A stretch of 64,000 nt of DNA from Caenorhabditis remanei. Its lineage: Eukaryota; Nematoda; Chromadorea; Rhabditida; Rhabditidae. The stretch is from assembly GCF_010183535.1 (NCBI RefSeq), contig NC_071328.1, positions 2,604,001 through 2,668,000 of the forward strand. Reading direction: 5' to 3'. The translations under genes were made by a program, and so were the position numbers. A model generated the notes under the pieces. The model saw only the letters and a list, made by a program, of their open reading frames with translations, did no database searches and was not told the DNA's origin. This document shows positions 46,701-56,400 of the stretch, one piece after another. Position 1 is the stretch's first letter. Each line of letters opens with the position of its first letter.

Positions 46701-49059
46701 CGAATTGACAAAGAAGACGTTGAAGACGCAGATCATTTTGGGGTGAGTTGGAATGCAGGGGAGACTGGCGCGCCTTTGCAGCGTTATTTGGAGCAGAATA
46801 TCTCGTGTTTCGACGATTTTTGGGAGTCTGGAGCGTTTTTCTGATCAAAAATTTCTGGTTTTTTCAAGGATTCTTGTAAAAATCGTCAATTTTTAGAAAT
46901 TTCAGCAATGAGTTCTTGGGGATTTGTCGGTACAATTTCCGAGTTTTCGAACTCATTTCAAAGATTTTTCAGTTTTAGACCTAGTTTCCAAATGTATCGT
47001 AGCATGGGAATCTGGTGCGCCTTTTGGGGTGTTTTGGTGCAAGTGAATCGTTGAATTTCTCCTCGATTTCCTGTCAAAATTCAAAATGTTTTTGACTTAA
47101 TAATATAATTTCAGGAATGCCTCGTCGATCCGCCTCGTATGTGATGAACTCTGCCGCCGTCTGACCCGTGAACGTGAACTCCAAAACGAGAGTGCAGAAA
47201 CGATGAAATATGTGAATGACAACATTGAGCAGCTGCAAAAGGAGAATCTCGAGATGCAGGCAAAGATCAGAGAGTCTCAAGGAGTATCAAAGAAATCATC
47301 GACCTCTAATAACAAGGAGAATGCACCGCCACGGGTGGCGTCGTCGGAGGCTCCAATCACTGCTCCACCATCATCTAGTCAGAAGACGTCGACGACTACT
47401 TCTAGTAAGTTTGACGGGACGATTTGAAACCAATAGATAGTTTCAAAACGACCCAGTTTAGAAGAAAAAAGACTACGGAAAGTTTAGGACACTTCGAAAC
47501 AGCGTCGTTTTGAAACGGTAGAAGATTGAAGTCAGGAAAAGCGGTTTCGAAGTATCCCAAGCGATCTGAACCTGTTCCATCTTGAAACTGAAATATCCTG
47601 GAACTAAACTCTCTGAGAAATCGAGAAAAACGTAGTTTCAAAGTGTCCGGTTTCGAAACGTCCCAACGAATCCCAACTTCCTAACACCTCCTCCATTTCC
47701 AGACTTTGCCAGTTTCAGCAATTTGAGTTTTGAAACGTCCGATTTAGAAGTAGAAAGCCTACAGAGAGTTTCGGACATTTCGAAACCGCGCCGTTTTGAA
47801 ACGGTGGAAGATTGAAGTAAAGAAAAACGGTTTGAGAACGTTCAGATTTCAAAGTTGGACCCCCGAAACTGTACCATTTCGAAGAGGAGGCATTCTGAAA
47901 CGTCCCAACGAATCCCAACTTCATCTAACCCTTTGATTTCCAGACTTTGTCAGTCCCACCCGTCAACTCCTTCACGAATCAACGATGGCAGTCGACTCGA
48001 TTGTGCAGAAGCTGAAAAAGACGTATACGATGTCTGGAATGGGAGCAGAACTCAAAGAAACGATTGGAAACTTGATCATTGAATCCCGTGGACTCCGTGA
48101 CTTCCTCCATCAGAAGTTGATCCTTTTCAAGGGAATCGATATGACGATGTGGAAGAATGATTCGGTGGATCAGTTGGTCGAGAAACTCGGACAATATCTT
48201 CAGGATAATTTGATTCTTGAAGAGCAGATTAAGAAGTATAAGAAGGAGTTGAAACTCACGAAAACTGTCATTCCGGTACGTTTTCGGCTATTTTTGGATA
48301 ATTTTTCGGCCAAAAAGGGGTGAAATATTCCGATTTTCAGCCAATTTTTACGGATGGTATTTTTACGGATTGATTTTCAGAATAAAATTTATCAAAAATC
48401 ACCCAATATTAAGCTTTTTGGCATTGAATTGGATCGAATTCGACTTTTTTTTTCGAAGCTCCAAATAACAATTCTTCAAATTTCCGTTCAATTTTTGATA
48501 GAAATCTGTCAGAAATCTAATTTTCAGCTCCGAAAACAGTGAAAATCAATTGAAAATTGAAATTTTTTGATAAAAATTCAAGCAATTTAGCTCATTTTGC
48601 GAATCTCCGCCCACAAAAATTACTGTATTTCGTCTATTAGTTCATCACGGTTCTTACAACTGCGCTCCACCGGAATTCCCTTGAAAAATGTGTCTCTTTT
48701 TCTCTGCGTCTCTCAATTTTGCACACTATTTTCATCGGTTTCGGTGGAGCGCGGTTTTACGAGCTAATAAATTCCCTTTAAACAATAGATTTTCCGTCAT
48801 TTTTCGCCTCAAAATTGCTATTTTCATCGATTTTGGCACCTGAATATCCAGATATCTAGTAAAACTCTAATTATTCCAGAATCTCGGCGCCGACGTGCAG
48901 GAGCGAATCAAACGTGAAATTTGTGGAATCGCGTCGGATTTGGGCGCAGTGAAGACTCTCCTCAACAAGAAATTATTCTTCGTCACTCGAAATCTCATTA
49001 ATTGTCTGTTTAATTGCATAATTACCCCCCCCCCCCCTCCTAATTACCTGATGAATTAA
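43704..49059 (+). CDS. chimeric gene: F-box-associated-type region fused to the SPD-5 C-terminal region (right copy)
   Basis: Seven exons stay in frame: 43704-43866, 43913-44946, 45067-45398, 45832-46742, 47115-47404, 47944-48275, 48880-49059 (about 1079 residues; 1060 if translation starts at ATG 43763). The first two encode the same unrecognised domain as the left copy (KPIHYKKLHISD, LLEIVANHC). The rest are spd-5 exons 5-10 with exons 6 and 7 fused (MKLASSSLLNASY). The domain-to-SPD-5 intron (44947-45066) has a proper GT here and is again 120 bp and stop-free. The parental stop TGA is TTA, adding ~28 residues through a C-run (PPPPP) before TAA. The 5' end is damaged: F-box exon 1 is truncated and exon 2 is missing. 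The long open frames argue against an old pseudogene, but a functional start is unproven. Confidence 0.55.
48640..48775. repeat. MITE copy in the last intron of the right chimera
   Basis: CTTACAACTGCGCTCCACCG at ~48653, GTCTCTTTTTCTCTGCGTCT in the centre, and GGTGGAGCGCGGTTTTACGA at the right, with ATTAG/CTAATA at the ends. Confidence 0.75.
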
Positions 49060-49484
49060 ACGTGTTTTATCCAAAAAAAGAAGAAAAAAGAAAGTTTACT
49101 GAAATTTTGTAATTTTCGACGGAATTTTGGCGGAATTTTGTATGAAACAACATCAAAATTCGTTTCCAGAGATGACTAGAAAAACAGTTTCCTCAAATTT
49201 GTCATTTTCAAAATTAACTTCCGATTTCCCGGTTCGGAACCCAACTTCCTTCTTCCTTCCTTCTTCCTTCTTCCCTTTTCAAAAATTTTAATTCCGCACA
49301 GCTCTGTTTGGTACATTTCTTGAGAGTATCCTATTAAATGAATCACTCCTGAAGAAGATTTTCAGAGAGTACAGAAATCTATTTGAACATGTCGCTCATA
49401 ATCGAGAAAAAGTTAATTGATATAATAGACAAAGAGCAAAAAATAGGATATAAATTGGGAGATATAATAAACTTTGGTACAGAC

Positions 49485-49870
49485 CACAGTTGCATGGAAT
49501 TCCGACTTCCGACTTCCGACTTCCGGGCATTTTTATCATTCCGACTTCCGACTTCCGCCCTTTGCAGAAATACTTGGAAAAATGGTCTAAAAGGAGAGAA
49601 AATTGGCTTTTCTTCAGCCAAAAACTAATTTTTCACTGACTTCCGCCAATTTTATGATTTTTTCTCTTAGAGTTTTTGAAAGTTTGAGAAAAAATCTAAT
49701 TCCGACTTCCGACTTCCGACTTCCAACTTCCGACTTCCGGACGTTTTTTCACTTCCGACTTCCGACTTCCGACTTCCGGTTAAGGGAATTCACTTCCGAC
49801 TTCCGACTTCCGACTTCCGGTTAAGGGAATTCAATTCGGAAGTCGGAAGTCGGAATTCCCGACAACACTG
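49485..49870. mobile_element. hAT-like MITE, GACTTCC array (first of a tandem pair)
   Basis: Begins CACAGTTGCATGGAATTCC after GTACAGAC (49477-49484) and ends CAACACTG before GTACAGAC (49871-49878). The matching unoccupied site is in the original hcp-6 3' flank at ~24770 (GTCTGTAC on the plus strand). Confidence 0.8.
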
Positions 49871-49878
49871 GTACAGAC

Positions 49879-50068
49879 CAGAGTTTCATGGAATTCCGAC
49901 TTCCGACTTCCGGGCTTTTTTTCCATTGCGACTTCCGACTTCCGGATAAGGAATTTTACTTCCGACTTCCGGGTAATTTTTTACTTCCGACTTCCGACTT
50001 CCGTTTCGAAAATTTCACTTCCGACTTCCGACTTCCGGATAAGAAATTTTCCCTTCCATGCAACTTTG
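49879..50068. mobile_element. hAT-like MITE, GACTTCC array (second of a tandem pair)
   Basis: Begins CAGAGTTTCATGG and ends CCATGCAACTTTG. Flanked by GTACAGAC at 49871-49878 and 50069-50076, sharing the middle copy with the preceding element. Three copies of one 8-bp target sequence mean two insertions at the same site or an internal duplication. Confidence 0.8.
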
Positions 50069-50270
50069 GTACAGACACACAGACAGAAATTGATTAGTTC
50101 TCTTCGTCCTCTTCGAAGATTTGTTGCAGGTATTGGGCGTGGCTTTCTGAAGAAATATAAATAATTAGAGATTTTGAATTTTTAAGTTGGAATGTGCACT
50201 CTATTGAGAATTAGGGGGGGGGGTGTAGTCTGGGTGGACAAGATGTAAAGTTTTTGAAGGAGAAAAAAAA

Positions 50271-50836
50271 GGCTCCGGGACATTTCGAAACTGCGACATT
50301 TCGAAACCGGACATTTCGAAACCGGTAAAACGCGTATAAATTTTTCTCTAGAAAAGAGGTAATATTATGGTTCCGAGGGTCCTTGATCTTCAGATTGGTA
50401 CCAAAAAGCTAAAAACAAAAAACAAAAAAGTTTTGCCAGGCCCGGTGTCGAACCCCGGACCCTCGGAACCAGAGTTGCGCGGAATTCCGACTTCCTACTT
50501 CCGGGCTGTTTTTCACTTCCGACTTCCCACTTCCGACTTCCGTTATGTTTACCTCCGACTTCCGTCATTCCATAATTGTGGGATTTCGGAAAAGTACATC
50601 TCGCAGAAATAGAAGGAAAAATGGTCTTTGCGAAAAAATCTACTTCCGACTTCCGACTTCCGAATTCCGAGTTCCGACTTCCGGGCGTTTTTTCACTTCC
50701 GAATTCCGACTTCCGACTTCCGGATTAGAAATTTTACTTCCGACATCCGAATTCCGTTTTAGAAAAAATCACTTCCGCGCAACTCTGCTCGGAACCATAA
50801 TATAATATAATACCGGTTTCGAAATGTCCCGGAGCC
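50271..50836. mobile_element. GGCTCCGGGACATTT element carrying a nested hAT-like MITE
   Basis: TIRs GGCTCCGGGACATTTCG / CGAAATGTCCCGGAGCC. The flanking 8-bp duplication is poly-A (AAAAAAAA). It is inserted in the inverted hcp-6 intron copy. The B-box-like TGTCGAACCCCGG lies near 50447 in inverse. The nested element is listed separately. Confidence 0.85.
50470..50787. mobile_element. hAT-like MITE, nested, 318 bp
   Basis: CAGAGTTGCGCGGAATTCC ... GCGCAACTCTG with target duplication CTCGGAAC (50462-50469, 50788-50795). The empty site CCTCGGAACCATAAT is seen in the related element near 15222. Confidence 0.9.
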
Positions 50837-51322
50837 AAAAAAAACAAGAAAATCGAGGAAAAACTACATTTTTCACTCAAAAAAGCAACAAATTAAAGAT
50901 TTTTATTGTTTTTTGCCAAAAAATTCGTTGAAATTTCAAATTTTCAGTCAAAAAGCTAAGTTTTGACTCATTTTTCGTGTTTTTCTACAAAAATATAGGT
51001 AGAAATCTCTATTTTTCTAAAAATCCCATAGAAACTTCTAAATTTCAAAGAAAATTGACGATTTCAAGCCATTTTGAGAAGTTTTCACTGAAAAATGATA
51101 ATTTTCAGTCAAAAAAGTGAAAAAACGGTAAATTTTCTCCGATTTTCACATTTTTCTCATTCAAATCCCATCAATAAATGGTTTGAATCTTGTCCACGAG
51201 GACTCCAATTTCCAATTCTCAATAGAGCACCTTTACTCACTTCTATTATTCACTTAACTTTGGTACTTAATTTTGGAAAATTTTAGGAGAAATTAATAGA
51301 AATTGCCCTGATAGGAATGTAT

Positions 51323-51540
51323 CAGAATTGCGCGGAATTCCGACTTCCGACTTCCGAGCTGTTTTTCACTTCCGACTTCCGACTTCCGTTTTCAAAATTT
51401 CACTTCCGGCTTCCGGCTTCCGACTTCCGGGCGTTTTTTCACTTCCGACTTTCGGCTTCCGACTTCCGTTTTCAAAATTTCACTTCCGACTTCCGACTTC
51501 CGACCTCCGTTTTAGAAAAAATCACTTCCGCGCAACTCTA
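51323..51540. mobile_element. hAT-like MITE, 218 bp
   Basis: CAGAATTGCGCGGAATTCC ... CGCGCAACTCTA with target duplication GAATGTAT (51315-51322, 51541-51548). The interior is GACTTCC repeats with three AT spacers. Confidence 0.9.
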
Positions 51541-51591
51541 GAATGTATGTACGTTTTTATTTTCATATTTTGAGCCTCTTCAAGCAAAACA

Positions 51592-51732
51592 TATATTAGC
51601 ACGACACGTGTCTTACAACCGCGCTCTACCGAAACCGCGAGAAAATAGTGTGCGAAATTGAGAGGCACAGAGAAAAAGAGACATTTCTCAAGGGGATTTC
51701 TGTGGAGCGCACTTGTAACGAACTGTGTCGAG
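51592..51732. repeat. MITE copy of the ACAACCGCGCTCTACC family
   Basis: TTAGCACGACACGTGTCTTACAACC start, GAGAAAAAGAGACATTTCTC centre, and GTGGAGCGCACTTGTAACG near the right end. A hAT-like MITE then inserted at its right terminus. Confidence 0.7.
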
Positions 51733-51796
51733 CAGAGTTGCATGGAATTCCGACTTCCGACTTCCGTTTTAGAAAAATCACTTCCGCGCAACTCTG
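51733..51796. mobile_element. very short hAT-like MITE, 64 bp
   Basis: CAGAGTTGCATGGAATTCC ... TTCCGCGCAACTCTG with target duplication GTGTCGAG (51725-51732, 51797-51804). Only three GACTTCC-type units remain between the ends. Confidence 0.9.
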
Positions 51797-51908
51797 GTGT
51801 CGAGATATACAAGATTCATTGTTCGTCGGAAAATCACATTTTTCCATCAAAAATAGCAAGTTTCAAAAGAAAAATCCGGATTTTTCTATCGAAAAGTGTG
51901 CTTTTCAA

Positions 51909-52554
51909 CAGAGTTGCATGGAATTCCGACTTCCGACTTCCGACTTCCGGATAACAAAAATCACTTCCGACTTCCGACTTCCGGATAACAAAAATCACTT
52001 CCGACTTCCGACTTCCGGATAAGGAAATTCACTTCCGACTTCCGACTTCCGGATAAGGAACAGAGATGTTGGGAAGTGAAAATTTTCTTATCCGGAAGTC
52101 GGAAGTCGGAAGTCGGAAGTAAAATTTCTTATCCGGAAGTCGGAAGTAGGAAGTCGGAAGTAAAAAACACCCGGAAGTCGGAAGTCGGAAGTCGGAACTC
52201 GGAAGTCGGAAGTAGATTTTTTCGCAAAGATTAAAAAACTCCTAGAAAATGTTCATAAAATTCGCTGAAATCAGTGAAAAATTAGTTTTTGGCTGAAGAA
52301 AAGCCTATTTTCTGTCCTTTTAGACCATTTTTCCATGTATTTCTGCGAAATGCCTTTTCGAAAATTCCACAGTTATGGAATGACGGAAGTCGGAAGTAAA
52401 ATTCCTTATCCGGAAGTCGGAAGTAGGAAGTCGGAAGTGAAATTCCTTATCCGGAAGTCGGAAGTCGGAAGTTGGAAGTGAAAAAAAACCCAGAAGTCGG
52501 AAGTCGGAATTCCCAACAACACTGATAAGGAAATTTCACTCCCATGCAACTCTG
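51909..52554. mobile_element. hAT-like MITE, 646 bp, bidirectional GACTTCC arrays
   Basis: CAGAGTTGCATGG ... CCATGCAACTCTG with target duplication CTTTTCAA (51901-51908, 52555-52562). The left part runs GACTTCC and the right part GGAAGTC, so the arrays themselves are inverted and could fold back. The central AT stretch (52215-52380) resembles the spacer at 49560-49700. Confidence 0.9.
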
Positions 52555-53428
52555 CTTTTCAATACATAAACATAACATTTTTCAGCGGAAATCAACGAAA
52601 ATTAGGAAAAATTGGTCTAAAATAGGCTATAATCGAGTTTTTTCTGAAATAAATTTGAGATTCTGAACAATTTTCAGACAAAGTTTTGGAATTTTTTAAA
52701 TGAAAATTGTTCGAAAAAGGCCGAATTTTCCATTAAATTCATCTTTTTTTTCGAATTTTTCTAGCCGTAATTCCAATTTTTGACGTTTTTCGAACAATTT
52801 TAATTCACATAACTGGAATTTTTATCAGAAAAACTCGATTATAGGTAGAGCGCAGTTGTCAGAACTGTGCGACGATGAAAACGAATCGCTGGATGCCAAT
52901 GGGAAAAAACCAAAGATTTCAAGCGTTGGAGCATTGATGTGTCTGAATGCGCTTAGTTTGGAGGATACGGTGATGGGGGCGGAGCCTAAGGAGGCGGAGC
53001 CTGTTCAGGGGGACGAGCCAATTCAAGAGGAGGAACCTATTCAGGAGGCGGAGCCTATTCTGGGGGCGGAGCCGGAGGAGAAGGCGATTAGAGAAGAGGA
53101 GGAGCCTAAAGGGGCGGAGCGTATTCAAGAGGAGGAGCCAATTCAAGCCAAAAATTCAAATAAATTTCTGTACTCTCTGAAAATCTTTTTCAGGAGTGAT
53201 TCATTTAATAGGATACTCTCAAGAAATGTACCAAATACGGTTAGAATAAAAATACAAATGAAGGACGGGGGGAAATAGAGATTAAAATACAGAGAGAGAG
53301 AATTCCCGTCTTTTTCTTTTCTTTTTTTGGATAAAACACGTTCAATTCGACAGGTAATTAAGGGGAGGGTAATTATGCAATTAAACAGACAATTAGTGTC
53401 GAGTGAGAGACGGAGAGAAAGAGACGAA
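52555..53428 (+). pseudogene. scrambled hcp-6 fragment next to intact spd-5
   Basis: Intron-10-type sequence (52600-52850) runs into an exon 13 piece (DDENESLDANGKKPKIS, from about 52865). That is joined directly to an exon 11 piece (VGALMCLNALSLEDTVM and the EEEPIQ-type acidic repeat), and then to 3' flank sequence shared with 24.86-25.08 kb. Exon order is inverted relative to hcp-6 and the 13-11 junction has no intron. A 140-residue frame is open from 52856, but no promoter or acceptor supports it. Confidence 0.75.
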
Positions 53429-56400
53429 TCATTTCTTGTTGCGGAGAGCCTTCACTGCGCCCATATCCGACGCGATTCCACCAATTTCACGTTTGATTCG
53501 CTCCTGCACGTCGGCGCCGAGATTCTGAAAAAAACGAGTTTTCCGAAATATTGATTTTCTGGATATTCAGGTGCCGAAATTGAGTTTTTTCGTATGTTTT
53601 TAATCATATTAAGAGCGAAAAATGACTAGAAATCCGAAAAAATTTGCTGGAAAATCAAAATTTCAGCCTTTTTATGATTGAAAATAAGCGGGCAAAACGT
53701 ACCGGAAAAACAGTTTTCGTGAGTTTCAACTCCTTCTTATACTTCTTAATCTGCTCTTCAAGAATCAAATTATCCTGAAGATATTGTGCGAGTTTCTCGA
53801 CCAACTGATCCACCGAATCATTCTTCCACATCGTCATATCGATTCCCTTGAAAAGGATCAACTTTTGATGGAGGAAGTCACGGAGTCCACGGGATTCAAT
53901 GATCAAGTTTCCAATGGTTTCTTTGAGTTCTGCTCCCATTCCAGACATCGTATACGTCTTTTTCAGCTTCTGCACAATCGAGTCGACTGCCATCGTTGAT
54001 TCGTGAAGGAGTTGACGGGTGGGACTGACAAAGTCTGAAAATGATGGAGGATTTAGGAAAACTGAATTTTTCAGCCAAAAAATTGGATCTTTTAGCCAAA
54101 AGACTGGATTTTTCAGCTAAACCTGGATTTTTCAGCCAAAAAACTGAATTGTTCAGCCAAAAAAAGCCCGTCAAACTTACTAGAAGCAGTCGTCGACGTC
54201 TTCTGACTGGACGATGGTGGAGCAGTGATTGGAGCCTCCGACGACACCACTGGAGGCGGTGCGTTCTCCTTGTTATTAGAGGTCGATGACTTCTTTGAGA
54301 CTCCTAGAGACTCTTTGATCTTTGCCTGCATCTCGAGATTCTCCTTCTGCAGCTGCTCAATGTTGTCATTCACATATTTCATCGTCTGCGCACTCTCGTG
54401 TTGAAGTTCACGTTCACGGGTCAGGCGGCGGCAGAGTTCATCGCAAACGAGACGGATCGACGAGGCATTCCTGAAATTATTGGGTAATTTCACAAAAATT
54501 GAGAAATTGAACGCCGCAAAGGCGCGCCAGCTTCCATAAGAACTGTGGCAACGCGTAGAACGTGAATTCTACGGAACAGGTATGTGCCCGGGTGGCGTTG
54601 AGAGCCTCGGATTTTCAGCCGAAATTTGAAAATGCGACGAGAAAGAGTGTGCGAAATGGAGAGACGCAGACACACTCTCTCTCGTCGCATTTTCGCCCAC
54701 TTTTTCAAAGACGCGCCAGCCTGCCTCAGTTCCTATTCCAACTCGGAAGTCTTCCAACTCACCCCAAAATGATCTGTGTCTTTAACGTCTTCTTTGTCAA
54801 TTCGACGACCTCCTTCCTGACTCTTTCCAGCCCTTCGATCGCCGCATTCACCATATCCTCTCGCTTCTTCGACACCTCAATCTCCTTCTTCCGAGCAGCA
54901 AGTTTCCCAGCATAGTCGGCGGATTCCTTCTCAAACGCCGCGGCTTTCTCCATCTTCTCCTCAAGTGACACAATGTGTTCGACCATCTCGTGCTTCTCAT
55001 TGGCAGTCCGTTCCACTCGATCCTCTGCCTCTCGAGCACGTCTTCTGAGGAGCTCCATCTCATGCTCCATCCTCTCCAGATGATCTCTCACCGCGTTTTC
55101 CTCAGCAAGTGCCGTCTGCAACTCACTCGACAACGACTCGATGATCGCCTTTTTCTCTCGTTCGACGAGTTCTTTGGCCTCAGTCACTCGATAGTCCACC
55201 TCGATCATCATAGCATTCGCCTGCTCTTTCTTCAACACCTCAACCGAGCGCTTCGTGTCCTCCAGAATCTCCTCGGCATTGAGACGAGCGTGTTCCTCTG
55301 CGGCGCATCGAACGAGCGTGTTCTCCATCTGCCGTTTCGCCTCATCCAACTCGGCAACGAGTCGGCGATGCGAGTCCTCGAGTCTCGACAGCTCCATCAA
55401 CACCTCTGCCTTCTCTGCCTCCACTTTGTTGAGTGTCGCTTGGCACACTTCGAGATCCTCAAAGTTCTGAGCAGCTTTGAGTTGAACATCGGAAAGTCGT
55501 CCGGATGAGTTCTGAAGTGGAGACTTCATATCTCCTCTCACTCTCTCCTTCTCCAACTCATTCCTCAAATCGGCAACCTCATTCTGCAGTTTCTCAACCT
55601 CCATAACATTATTCGAGAACTTGAAGATCGGACTATACGAAGCGTTGAGAAGCGACGATGACGCCACATCTGGAATCAAAATATTCAGAATTAGACACTC
55701 CAGAATTCAACCCTTACCCTCAGCATCCGGCGCAATCGTGAATCGTCTCGACACATCTGCAATAAACGACTCGGCAACAATTGACTTTTCGAGAATCGAG
55801 AAGTTGACAGACATGTTGTTCAGATCTTTCTCGGCCGCTTCAAGGATGACCGACACGTCCGCGTGGTCGCAGATACTCGTCTCGAACGCCAATTTCATTT
55901 GTTTGATACGATCGGCAAGTGGACTACTCGATCCCATCTGGAAATAGAGGATGGAGAGAGAATTGGTGTGCATTTTTCAGTTTCTGGACAGACAAAAATG
56001 GATTTTCAGAGGAAAATCCATAGTCTTTTGCCATTTTCCAGTGAAACTCGCTCAAATCTCAATATTATGAGCTGAAAAATATACCAAAATGTAGATCTCA
56101 ACGAGTTCTACGTCTGTCTATGGGGCAGGATTGCGCATCGCCAATATGCCGCGGACCTGCGACACATTATCAAATAGCCATATACATTCTGTAGTAAGCC
56201 ACATAGATCTCACCGAGATCTACATTTTGGTATATTTTTCAGCAGCTCATAATATTGAGTTTGAAGCGAGTTACGGCACGGTTTGCAAGTGTGCCAAAAA
56301 TCTTGTTTTGTTCATCTTGCAGCCAAAAAAGCAGGAGAAATTCATGATTTTACGCCATTTTTCTATGAAAAATCATAATTTTTCGCAATACCTTCTCCAA

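Larger units (their letters stand above)
49300..51290 (-). pseudogene. inverted copy of the hcp-6 3' end, broken by MITEs
   Basis: Reverse copy of about 24170-24930. 50157-50103 reads as the last hcp-6 exon, acceptor included, ending FEEDEEN and stop. Intron 14 sequence continues to ~51260. The 3' flank (GATTCATTTAATAGGATACT in inverse) lies at 49320-49480. At least three mobile elements interrupt it. With no upstream exons it cannot make HCP-6. Confidence 0.85.

Noticed and set aside
48990..49060. Sequencing error causing the missing stop in the right chimera
   Set aside because: Cannot be excluded, but the TGA-to-TTA change is accompanied by other substitutions in the same exon, so I treated it as real divergence.
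49383..50097. Several open frames rich in DFRLPTS repeats
   Set aside because: They are translations of the (GACTTCC)n array in the hAT-like MITEs; the 7-bp unit stays open in several frames.
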